Below are positions 10,399-21,180 of a stretch of 64,000 nt of DNA, in pieces. Source of the stretch: Aegilops tauschii subsp. strangulata (taxonomy: Eukaryota > Streptophyta > Magnoliopsida > Poales > Poaceae); the NCBI RefSeq assembly GCF_002575655.3, contig NC_053038.3:142926885-142990884 (forward strand), in the 5' to 3' direction. The position numbers and the translations under genes are program-made. The notes beneath the pieces were generated by a model that did not search any database, was not told where the DNA came from, and saw only the letters and a program-made list of their open reading frames with translations. Numbering within the stretch: position 1 is the stretch's first letter; each line of letters begins with the position of its first letter.

Positions 10399-11816
10399 AG
10401 CCGGAAGACGAGTTCGTGAACGAGGAACCTGTCGAGTACGCTTACGAGGATCAAGCTTTCGACAACTCTGAGAATCTTGCAGGCAAGATGACCACCCCTC
10501 GAAATCACTTCTATCTTTGCTATGCTAGTTGTTCGCTCTATTGCCATGCTCGCTACCTATCACTTGCTATATCATGTCTCCCATTTTAGCCATGTCAGCC
10601 CTAACCATCCTTTCCTAGCAAACCGTTGTTTGGCTATGTTACCGCTTTTGCTCAGCCCCTCTTATAGCGTTGCTAGTTGCAGGTGAAGTTGAAGTTTGTT
10701 CCATGTCGGAACATGGATATGTTGGGATATCGCAATATCTCTTATTTAATTAATGCATCTATATATTTTGGTAAAGGGTGGAAGGCTCGGCCTTATGCCT
10801 GGTGTTTTGTTCCACTCTTGCCGCCCTAGTTACTGTTATACCGGGATTATGTTCCTTGAGTTTGCGTTCCTTACGCGGTCGGGTGATCTATGGGACCCCC
10901 TTGACAGTTCGCCTTGAATAAAACTCCTCCAGCAAGGCCCAACCTTGGTTTTACCATTTGCGACCTATACCTTTTTCCCCGGGTTTTCTAGAGCCCGAGG
11001 GTCATCTTTATTTTAAACCCCCGGGCCAGTGCTCCTCTGAGTATTGGTCCAAACTGTCAGTCGCCGGTGGCCACCACGGGCAACTCTGGACTGGTCTATC
11101 GAAAGCTTGGACAATCCGGTGTGCCCTGAGAACGAGATATGTGCAGCTCCTATCGGGATTTGTCGGCACATTCGGGCGGCTTTGCTGGTCTTGTTTTACC
11201 ATTGTCGAGATGTCTTGTAAACCGGGATTCCGAGACTGATCGGGTCTTTCCGGGAGAAGGTTTATCCTTCGTTGACCACGAGAGCTTATGATGGGCTAAG
11301 TTGGGACACCCCTGCAGGGTATTATCTTTCGAAAGCCGTGCCCGCGGTTATGAGGCAGATGGGAATTTGTTAATGTCCGGTTGTAGATAACTTGTCACTT
11401 GACCCAAGTAAAATACATCAACTGCGTGTGTAGCCGTGATGGTCTCTTCTCGGCGGAGTCCGGGAAGTAAACACGGTCTGTGTTATGTATGACGTAAGTA
11501 GGTGTTCAGGACCTCTTCTTGGTCATGGATAGATGACGTCCGTTCCATTGCTTCTCTTCTCGCTCTCATTTGCGCAAGTTAGCCACCATATATGCTTTTG
11601 CTGCTGCAGCTCCACCTCTCTGCACCATCTTTTCCTACAAGCTTAAGTAGTCTTGATCTCGCGGGTGTGAGATTGCTGAGTCCCCGTGACTCACAGATTC
11701 TACCAAAAACAGTTGCAGGTGCCGACGATGCCAGTGCAGATGATGGCGTCGATCTCAAGTGGGAGTTCGACGAGGAACGTGGTCGTTACTATGTGTCTTT
11801 TCCTGATGATCAGTAG
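10399..11816 (+). pseudogene. Fossil spliced mini-gene embedded in the solo LTR (acidic peptide)
   Basis: Three short exon-like islands sit between intron-like stretches. The first, after acceptor gggtag at 10393-10398, reads EPEDEFVNEEPVEYAYED and on to about 10487. The second, after agttgcag (ending 10682), is EVEVCSMSEHGYVGISQY, ending in a stop near 10751. The third, after cagttgcag (ending 11718), reads [17 protein letters not shown]... and ends in FPDDQ plus stop at 11816. The possible leader exon ends at a donor at 8874. The third island is open and strongly acidic. In the LARD LTRs the same island (near 36855 and 44872) has two in-frame stops. I do not recognise the product. It may be a captured gene or a coding remnant, spliced from a transcript starting at the LTR promoter. 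Confidence 0.5.
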
Positions 11817-13190
11817 TGGAGCCCAGTTGGGACGATCGGGGATCTAGCATTTGGGGTTGTCTTATTTTCATCTGGTTTTTTACCGTAGTCGGTCTATATG
11901 ATTGTATTTTGGATGATGTATGATGATATTTATGTATTGTGTGAAGTGGCGATTGTAAGCCAACTCTTTATCCCATTCTTGTTCATTACATGGGATTGTG
12001 TGAAGATGACCCTTCTTGCGACAAAACCACTATGCGGTTATGCCTCTAAGTCGTGCCTCGACACGTGGGAGATATAGCCGCATCGTGGGCGTTACAGGTG
12101 CGGCCACCCTTTGAGGTCTTTCCATCCTTTCCCGTATGGCCCATTAAGGCCCAATACGAATTCCCGTAACTCTCCGGTACTCCGAAAAATACCCGAATCA
12201 CTCGGAACCTTTCCGAAGTCCGAATATAGTCGTCCAATATATCGATCTTTACATCTCGACCATTTCGAGACTCCTTGTCATGTCTCCGATATCATCCGGG
12301 ACCCCAAACTCCTTCGGTACATCAAAACTCAATAAAACTGTCATCGTAACGTTAAGCGTGCGGACCCTTCGGGTTCGAGAACTATGTAGACATGACCGAG
12401 ACACCTCTCCGGTCAATAACCAATAGCGGGACCTGGATGCCCATATTGGCTCCCACATATTCTACGAAGATCTTTATCGGTCAGACCGCATAACAACATA
12501 CGTTGTTCCCTTTGTCATCGGTATGTTACTTGCCCGAGATTCGATCGTCGGTATCTCGATACCTAGTTCAATCTCGTTACCAGCAAGTCTCTTTACTCGT
12601 TCCGTAATACATCATCCCGCAACTAACTCATTAGTCACAATGCTTGCAAGGCTTATAGTGATGTGCATTACCGAGTGGGCCCAGAGATACCTCTTCGACA
12701 ATTGGAGTGACAAATCCTAATCTCGAAATACGCCAACCCAACAAGTACCTTTGGAGACACCTGTAGAGCACCTTTATAATCACCCATTTACGTTGTGACG
12801 TTTGGTAGCACACAAAGTGTTCCTCCGGTAAACGGGAGTTGCATAATCTCATAGTCAGAGGAACATGTATAAGTCATGAAGAAAGCAATAGCAACATACT
12901 AAACGATCGGGTGCTAAGCTAACAGAATGGGTCAAGTCAATCACGTCATTCTCCTAATGAGGTGATCTCGTTAATCAAATGACAACTCATGTCTATGTCT
13001 AGGAAACATAACCATCTTTGATTAACAAGCTAGTCAAGTAGAGGCATACTAGTGACACTCTGTTTGTCTATGTATTCACACATGTATTATGTTTCCGGTT
13101 AATACAATTCTAGCATGAATAATAAACATTTATCATGATATAAGGAAATATATAATACTTTATTATTGCCTCTAGGGCATATTTCCTTCA

Positions 13191-13576
13191 GTCTCCCACT
13201 TGCACTAGAGTCAATAATCTAGTTCACATCTCCATGTGATTTAACATCAATAATTCACATCACCATGTGATTAACACCCATAGTTCACATCTCTATGTGA
13301 CTAACACTCAAAGGGTTTACTGGAGTCAATAATCTAGTTCACATCGCTATGTGATTAACACCCAAAGAGTACTAAGGTGTGATCATGTTTTGATTGTGAG
13401 ATAATTTTAGTCAACGGGTCTGTCACATTCAGATCCGTAAGGATTTTGCAAATTTCTATGTCTACAATGCTCTGCATGGAGCTACTCTAGCTAATTGCTC
13501 CCACTTTCAATATGTATCTAGACCGAGACTTAGAGTCATCTAGATTTAGTGTCAAAACTTGCATCGACGTAACCCT
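13191..13576 (-). other. Polypurine tract and repetitive 3' untranslated spacer of Copia B
   Basis: On the minus strand the tract agtgggagac abuts the 3' LTR. The spacer holds several degenerate copies of a ~30-bp unit containing ttcacatc..catgtgattaacaccca (about 13215-13365). No coding sequence is seen. Confidence 0.75.
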
Positions 13577-16500
13577 TTACGACGAACCTTTTGTCACTTC
13601 CATAATCGAGAAACATTTCCTTATTCCACTAAGGATAATTTTGACCGCTGTCCAGTGATCTACTCCTAGATCACTATTGTACTCCCTTGCTAAAATCAGT
13701 GTAGGGTATACAATAGATCTGGTACACAACATAGCATACTTTATAGAACCTATGGCCAAGGCATAGGGAATGACTTTCATTCTCTTTCTATCTTCTGCCG
13801 TGGTCGGGCTTTGAGTCTTTACTCAATTTCACACCTTGTAACACAGGCAAGAACTCTTTCTTTGACTGTTCTATTTTGAACTACTTCAAAATCTTGTTAA
13901 GGTATGTACTCATTGAAAAACTTATCAAGCGTCTTCTTCTATCTCTATAGATCTTGATGCTCAATATGTAAGCAGCTTCACCGAGGTCTATCTTTGAAAA
14001 ACTCCTTTCAAACACTCCTTTATGCTTTGCAGAATAATTCTACATTATTTCTGATTAACAATATGTCATTCACATATACTTATCAGAAATGCTGTAGTGC
14101 TCCCACTCACTTTCTTGTAAATACAGGCTTCACCGCAAGTCTGTATACAACTATATGCTTTGATCAACTTATCAAAGCGTATATTCCAACTCCGAGATGC
14201 TTGCACCAGTCCATTGATGGATCGCTGGAGCTTGCATATTTTGTTAGCACCTTTAGGATTGACAAAACCTTCTGGTTGCATCATATACAACTCTTCTTTA
14301 ATAAATCCATTAAGGAATGCAGTTTTGTTTATCCATTTGCCAGATTTCATAAAATGCGGCAATTGCTAACATGATTCGGACAGACTTAAGCATAGATACG
14401 AGTGAGAAACTCTCATCATAGTCAACACCTTGAACTTGTCGAAAACCTTTTGCGACAATTCTAGCTTTGTAGATAGTGACACTACTATCAGCGTCCGTCT
14501 TCCTCTTGAAGATCCATTTAATCTCAATGGCTCGCCAATCATCGGGCAAGTCAACCAAAGTCCATACTTTGTTCTTCATACATGGATCTCATCTCAGATT
14601 TCATGGCCTCAAGCCATTTCCCGGAATCTGGGCTCATCATCGCTTCCTCATAGTTCGTAGGTTCGTCATGGTCAAAATAACATGACCTCCAGAACAGGAT
14701 TACCGTACCACTCTGGTGTGGATCTCACTCTGGTTTACCTACGAGGTTTGGTAGTAACTTGATCTGAAGTTACATGATCATCATCATTAACTTCCTCACT
14801 AATTGGTGTAGGAGTCATAGGAACAGATTTCTGTGATGAACTACTTTCCAATAAGGGAGCAGGTACAGTTACCTCATCAAGTTCTACTTTCCTCCCACTC
14901 ACTTCTTTCGAGAGAAACTCCTTCTCTAGAAAGGATCCATTTTTAGCAACGAATGTATTGCCTTCGGATCTGTGATAGAAGGTGTACCCAACTGTCTCCT
15001 TTGGGTATCCTATGAAGACACATTTCTTCGATTTGGGTTTGAGCTTATCAGGATGAAACTTTTTCATATAAGCATCGCAACCCCAAAATTTTAAGAAACG
15101 ACAACTTTGGTTTCTTGCTAAACCTTAGTTCATAAGGCGTCGTCTCAACGGATTTTGATGGTGCCCTATTAACGTGAATGCAGCTGTCTCTAATGCATAA
15201 CCCCAAAACGATAGTGGTAGATCGGTAAGATACATCATATATCGCACAATATCTAATAAAGTACGATTACGACGTTCGGACACACCATTACACCGTGGTG
15301 TTCCAGGTGGCGTGAGTAGTGAAACTATTTCACATTGTTTTAACTGAAGGCCAAACTCATAACTAAAATACTCTTCTCCACGATCAAATCATAGAAACTT
15401 TATTTTCTTGTTACGATGATTTTCTACTTCACTCTGAAATTATATGAACTTTTCAAATGTTTCAGACTTCTGTTTCATTAAGTAGATATACCCATATCTG
15501 CTCAAATCATCTGTGAAGGTCAGAAAATAATGATATCCGCCACGAGCCTCAATATTCATTGGACCACATACATCTGTATGTATGACTTCCAACAAATCTG
15601 TTGCTCTCTCCATAGTTCCGGAGAACGGCGTTTTAGTCATCTTGCCCATGAGGCACGGTTCGCAAGTATCAAGTGATTCATAATCAAGTGATTCCAAAAT
15701 CCCATCAGGATGGAGTTTCTTCATGCGCTTTACGCCAATATGACCTAAACGGCAGTGCCACAAATAAGTTGCACTATCATTATTAACTTTGCATCTTTTG
15801 GCTTCAATATTATGATTATGTGTATCACTACGATCGAGATCCAACAAACCATTTTCGTTGGTGTGTATGACCATAGAAGGTTTTTATTCATGTAAACAGA
15901 ACAACAATTGTTCTCTAATTTAAATGAATAACCGTATTGCAATAAACATGATCAAATCATATTCATGCTCAATGCAAACACCAAATAACACTTATCTAGT
16001 TTCAACACTAATCCCGAAAGTATAGGGAGTGTGCGATGATGATCATATCAATCTTGGAACTACTTCCAACACACATCGTCACCTCTCCTTTTACTAGTCT
16101 CTGTTTATTCTGCAACTCCCGTTTCGAGTTACTACTCTTAGCAACCGAACCAGTATCAAATACCGAGGGGTTGCTATAAACACTAGTAAAGTACACATCA
16201 ATAACATGTATATCCAATATACCTTTGTTCACTTTGCCATCCTTCTTATCCACCTAATAGTTGGGGTAGTTCCGCTTCCAGTGACCAGTCCCTTTGCAGT
16301 AGAAGTACTTAGTCTCAGGCTTAGGACCAGACTCAGGCTTCTTCACTTGAGCAGCAACTTGCTTGCCGTTCTTCTTGAAGTTCCCCTTCTTCCCTTTGCC
16401 CTTTTCTTGAAACTAGTGGTCTCGTCAACCATCAACACTTGTTTTTCTTGATTTCTACCTTCGTCGATTTCAGCATCACGAAGAGCTCGGGAATTACTTT

Positions 16501-17175
16501 CGTCATCCCTTGCATACTATAGTTCATCACGAAGTTCTACTAACTTGGTGATGGCCCTTCTTCTCTTTGCCCTTTTCTTGAAACTAGTGGTCTCGTCAAC
16601 CATCAACACTTGTTTTTCTTGATTTCTACCTTCGTCGATTTCAGCATCACGAAGAGCTCGGGAATTACTTTCGTCATCCCTTGCATACTATAGTTCATCA
16701 CGAAGTTCTACTAACTTGGTGATGGTGACTAGAGAATTCTGTCAATCACTATTTTATCTGGAAGATTAACTCCCACTTGATTCAAGCGATTGTAGTACCC
16801 AGACAATCTGAGCACATGCTCACTAGTTGAGCGATTCTCCTCCATCTTTTAGCTATAGAACTTGTTGGAGACTTCATATCTCACAACTCGGGTATTTGCT
16901 TGAAATATTAACTTCAACTCCTGGAACATCTCATATGGTCCATGACGTTCAAAACGTCTTTGAAGTCCCGATTCTAAGCTGTTAAGCATGGTGCACTAAA
17001 CTATCAAGTAGTCATCATATTGAGCTAGCCAAACGTTCATAACGTCTGCATCTGCTCCTGCAATAGGTCTGTCACCTAGCGGTGCATCAAGGACATAATT
17101 TTTCTGTGCAGCAATGAGGATAATCCTCAGATCACGGATCCAATCCGCATCTTTGCTACTAACATCTTTCAACAT
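13577..17175 (-). pseudogene. Copia B gag-pol remains
   Basis: Read on the minus strand: the gag start is near 17175 (MLKDVSSKDADWIRDLR), then gag helices with RRFERHGPYEMFQELK and a zinc knuckle KYFYCKGTGHWKRNYPNY near 16255-16310 whose first cysteine is changed to tyrosine. The protease follows with VFDTGSVAK (16008-16253). GAG-pre-integrase and the integrase start show WHCRLGHIGVKRMKKLH and VIHTDVCGPM (15874-15440). The integrase C-terminal region is at 15067-14735. The reverse transcriptase is in pieces at 14579-14066 (KWIFKRKTDADSS, ARIVAKGFRQVQGVDYDE, KTAFLNGFIKEELYM). The RNase H end, PYALAIGSIKYAMLCTR, is near 13780-13577. Multiple stops and shifts show it is dead. RNase H is truncated compared with intact relatives. 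Confidence 0.9.
16390..16727. repeat. 171-bp tandem duplication in Copia B gag
   Basis: A block beginning near cttttcttgaaactagtgg at 16401 is repeated at 16572, period 171, running to about 16727. The two copies are essentially identical. The duplicated segment lies just upstream (element sense) of the zinc knuckle. Confidence 0.9.
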
Positions 17176-18477
17176 AATTTTTCTCTAGGAACATATCAAA
17201 AATAAACAGGGAAGCAACAACGCGAGCTATTGATCTACAACATAATTTGCAAAATACTATCAGGACTAAGTTCATGATAAATTTAAGTTCAATTAATCAT
17301 ATTACTTAAGAACTCCCACTTAGATAGACATCCCTCTCATCATCTAAGTGATTACGTGATCCAAATCAACTAAACCATGTCCGATCATCACGTGAGATGG
17401 AGTAGTTTCAATGGTGAACATCACTATGTTGATCATATCTACTATATGATTCACGCTCGACCTTTCGGTCTCTGTGTTCCGAGGCCATATCTGTATATGC
17501 TAGGCTCGTCAAGTTTAACCTGAGTATTCCGCGTGTGCAACTGTTTTGCACCCGTTGTATTTGAACGTAGAGCCTATCACACCCGATCATCACGTGGTGT
17601 CTCAGCACGAAGAACTTTCGCAACGGTGCATACTCAGGGAGAACACTTTTATCTTGAAATTTTTAGTGAGAGATCAGCTTATAATGCTACCGTCAATCAA
17701 AGCAAGATAAGATGCATAAAGTATTAACATCACATGCAATCAATATAAGTGATATGATATGGCCATCATCATCTTGTGCTTGTGATCTCCATCTCCAAAG
17801 CACCGTGCTTGTGATCTCCATCTCCGAAGCACCGTCATGATCACCATCGTCACCGGCACGACACCTTGATCTCCATCGTAGTATCGTTGTTGTCTCGCCA
17901 AATAATTGCTTTTACGACTATCGCTACCGCTTAGTGATAAAGTAAAACTATTACATGGTGATTGCATCTCATACAATAAAGCGACAACCATATGGCTCCT
18001 GCCAGTTGCCGATAACTCGGTTACAAAACATGATCATCTCATACAACAAAATATATCACATCATGTCTGGACCATATCACATCACAACATGCCCTGCAAA
18101 AACAAGTTAGACGTCCTCTACTTTGTTGTTGCAAGTTTTACGTGGCTGCTACGGGCTTAGCAAGAACCGTTCTTACCTATGCATCAAAACCACAATGATA
18201 GTTTGTCAAGTTGGTGCTGTTTTAACCTTCGCAAGGACCAGCCGTAGCCACACTCGGTTCAACTAAAGTGAGAGAGACAGACACCCGCCAGTCACCTTTA
18301 AGCAACGAGTGCTCCGAACGGTGAAACCAGTCTCGCGTAAGCGTACGCGTAATGTCGGTCCGGGCCGCTTCATCTCACAATACCGCTGAACCAAAGTATG
18401 ACATGCTGGTAAGCAGTATGACTTATATCGCCCACAACTCACTTGTGTTCTACTCGTGTATAGCATCAACGCATAAA
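17176..18477 (-). other. Copia B untranslated leader
   Basis: About 1.3 kb between the primer-binding site and gag. It contains a short local duplication (ttgtgatctccatctcc, near 17780-17830) and no coding sequence that I can support. Confidence 0.6.
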
Positions 18478-18495
18478 ACCAGGCTCGGATGCCAC
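18478..18495 (-). other. Primer-binding site of Copia B
   Basis: Directly inside the 5' LTR, the minus strand reads gtggcatccgagcctgg, close to the initiator tRNA-Met complement TGGTATCAGAGC used by most plant Copia elements. This fixes the element's orientation. Confidence 0.8.
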
Positions 18496-20205
18496 TGTTG
18501 GGGAACGTAGTAATTTCAAAAAATTTCCTACACACACACAAGATCATGGTGATGCATAGCAACGAGAGGGGAGAGTGTTGTCCACGTACCCTCGTAGACC
18601 GACAGCGGAAGCGTTAACACAACGCGGTTGATGTAGTCGTACGTCTTCACGATCCGATCGATCAAGTACCGAACGCACGGCACCTCCGAGTTCTACACAC
18701 GTTGAGCTCGATGACGTCCCTCGAACTCCGATCCAGCCGAGTGTTGAGGGAGAGTTTCGTTAGCACGACGGCGTGGTGACGATGATGATGTTCCACCAAC
18801 GCAGGGCTTCGCCTAAGCTCCGCAACGGTATTATCGAGGTGTAATATGGTGGAGGGGGGCACCGCACACGGCTAAGAGATCTCAAGGATCAATTGTTGTG
18901 TCTCTGGGGTGCCCCCCTGCCCCCATATATAAAGGAGCAAGGGGGAGGCAGCCGGCCAAGGGGAGAGGCGCGCCAAAGGGGGGAGTCCTACTCCCACCGG
19001 GAGTAGGACTCCTCCTTTCCTTGTGGGAGTAGGAGAAGGGAAGGGGGAAGGAGAAAGAAGGAAGGGGGCGCCCCCCCTCCCTAGTCCAATTCGGACTAGC
19101 CCATGGGGAGGGGTGCGGCCACCCTTTGAGGTCTTTCCCTCCTTTCCCGTATGACCCATTAAGGCCCAATACGAATTCCCGTAACTCTCCGGTACTCCGA
19201 AAAATACCCGAATCACTCGGAACCTTTCCGAAGTCCGAATATAGTCGTCCAATATATCGATCTTTACGTCTCGACCATTTCGAGACTCCTCGTCATGTCC
19301 CCGATCTCATCCGGGACTCCGAACTCCTTCGGTACATCAAAACTCAATAAAACTGTCATCGTAACGTTAAGCGTGCGGACCCTTCGGGTTCGAGAACTAT
19401 GTAGACAAGACTGAGACACCTCTCCGGTCAATAACCAATAGCGGGACCTGGATGCCCATATTGGCTCCCACATATTCTACGAAGATCTTTATCGGTCAGA
19501 CCGCATAACAACATATGTTGTTCCCTTTGTCATCGGTATGTTACTTGCCCGAGATTCGATCGTCGGTATCTCGATACCTAGTTCAATCTCGTTACCGGCA
19601 AGTCTCTTTACTCGTTCCGTAATACATCATCCCGCAACTAACTCATTAGTCACAATGCTTACAAGGCTTATAGTGATGTGCATTACCGAGTGGGCCCAAA
19701 GATACCTCTCCGACAATCGGAGTGACAAATCCTAATCTCGAAATACGCCAACCCAACAAGTACCTTTGGAGACACCTGTAGAGCACCTTTATAATCACCC
19801 ATTTACGTTGTGACGTTTGGTAGCACACAAAGTGTTCCTCCGGTGAACGGGAGTTGCATAATCTCATAGTCAGAGGAACATGTAGAAGTCATGAAGAAAG
19901 CAATTGCAACATACTAAACGATCGGGTGCTAAGCTAATGGAATGGGTCAAGTCAATCACGTCATTCTCCTAATGAGGTGATCTCGTTAATCAAATGACAA
20001 CTCATGTCTATGGCTAGGAAACATAACCATCTTTGATTAACAAGCTAGTCAAGTAGAGGCATACTAGTGACACTCTGTTTGTCTATGTATTCACACATGT
20101 ATTATGTTTCCGGTTAATACAATTCTAGCATGAATAATAAACATTTATCATGATATAAGGAAATATATAATACTTTATTATTGCCTCTAGGTCATATTTC
20201 CTTCA
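18496..20205 (-). repeat. 5' LTR of Copia B (intact, about 1.71 kb)
   Basis: TG...CA ends are present (TGTTGGGG at 18496, TTCCTTCA at 20205 on the plus strand). It is the uninterrupted partner of the LTR at 7276-13190 and shows what the latter looked like before the solo-LTR insertion. Confidence 0.93.
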
Positions 20206-21082
20206 GGATCTTGGTCCTCTCTAGTATTTCTTGGGGCTTGAAGCGTCCTATAATTCAGGGGGCACGACGTTGACTCAGAGAAAGTATGCACTTGATCTTC
20301 TTCATCGTGTGAGTATGGAGAATTGTAGGCCTACCTCTACACCATTATCTGCCACTGAGCATCTGGCTCGTGAGGTCGGCACTCCCTTGGGTGTTGAGGA
20401 TGCCACTCGATATCGCAGCATTGTTGGAGGACTTCAGTATTTAATGCTCACTCGTCCCGACCTGTCCTTTGGAGTCAACAAGGTTTGCCAGTATTTATCA
20501 CAGCCGACTAATGATCATTGGGAAGCTGTCAAGCGTATATTGCGTTATGTCAAAGGGACTTTGAGTATGGGATTGAGGATTCGTAAATCTCCTTCCACTG
20601 GTGTCAGTATTTTCACGGATGCTGATTGGGCTGGATGCATTGATGACCGCCGTTCCACTAGTGGTTTTGCTGTGTTCGTTGGATCAAATCTTGTCTCATG
20701 GAGTTCCAAGAAACAGCCAACTATCTCTAGATCGAGTATGGAGGTAGAGTATAAAGCTTTAGCTAATGGAGCAGCTGAAGCAATCTGGGTGGAGACCTTA
20801 CTCAAGGAGCTTGGGGTCTTCAAGCAGCGTACCGCCATTCTATGGTGTGATAATCTTGGGGCTACATACCTGACGGCAAATCCAGTCTTTCACGCAAGAA
20901 CCAAGCACATAGAAATAGATTTTCACTTTGTGCGTGAGCGCGTTGCTTCTGGTGTTTTAGATGTCAGGTTTATCTCGACTAATGACCAACTGGCTGATGT
21001 ATTTACTAAATCGGCCACACGACAGATGTTAGAACGTTTCCGGTCCAATCTGAACCTTGTATGTAGTAGTAGTTCAGATTGA
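20206..21082 (+). pseudogene. Copia element A, continued: end of reverse transcriptase and RNase H
   Basis: Coding resumes exactly after the GGATC duplication. One in-frame tag replaces a codon in L-stop-YFLGLE. The remaining frame, to 21082, is open: [31 protein letters not shown], then RNase H with [41 protein letters not shown] and [18 protein letters not shown], followed by QLADVFTKS. All RNase H catalytic acidic positions (D, E, D) are visible. This is the C-terminal part of the polyprotein at 5047-7275. Confidence 0.94.
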
Positions 21083-21180
21083 GGGGGTGTGTTGGAAACC
21101 CTGTCGTATTGTAACATAACTCTGTATTGTTGGTCTTATATATATACGAGATATGTGGAGGCTATGCCCCACGCAACCCT
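21081..21180 (+). repeat. Polypurine tract and start of the 3' LTR of Copia A
   Basis: The tract gagggggtg (21081-21089) is followed by TGTTGGAAACCC at 21090, a normal Copia LTR start. A TATA-like tatatatatacg lies near 21140. The LTR end cannot be fixed because the 5' LTR is missing. Confidence 0.7.

Larger units (their letters stand above)
7896..12096 (+). mobile_element. 4.2-kb solo LTR related to the LARD LTRs further right
   Basis: It starts TGTAACACCCCGC, ends GTGGGCGTTACA and is flanked by GGTGC duplications. No second LTR or internal region is present, so it is a solo LTR produced by LTR-LTR recombination. From about 10490 to 12096 it aligns with the 3' part of the LTRs at 33348-37232 and 41364-45245, including the final block cacgtgggagatatagccgc. 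The 5' part has little resemblance to those LTRs. It resembles Sukkula/LARD-type LTRs of Triticeae, from memory. Confidence 0.9.
7276..13190 (-). repeat. 3' LTR of Copia B, interrupted by a solo LTR
   Basis: Its two parts, 7276-7895 and 12102-13190, together match the intact LTR 18496-20205 almost base for base (about 1.71 kb without the insert). Both copies carry the motif gtatataaagg or catatataaagg (7704 and 18925 regions), a likely TATA element read on the minus strand, and a block of inverted repeats around gggagtcctactcccaccgggagtaggactcc. Confidence 0.92.
7276..20205 (-). mobile_element. Copia element B, full-length LTR retrotransposon on the minus strand, nested in Copia A
   Basis: The ends are TGTTGGGG at 7276 and TTCCTTCA at 20205, flanked by GGATC. 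In element orientation the 5' LTR is 20205-18496, then a primer-binding site for initiator tRNA-Met, a long leader, gag-pol in pieces, a polypurine tract and the 3' LTR 13190-7276. The 3' LTR is itself split by a 4.2-kb solo LTR. The LTRs have the termini of the abundant Triticeae Copia families whose LTR starts TGAAGGAAATATGCCC; I do not assign a family name. The coding region is full of stops and shifts. Confidence 0.93.
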
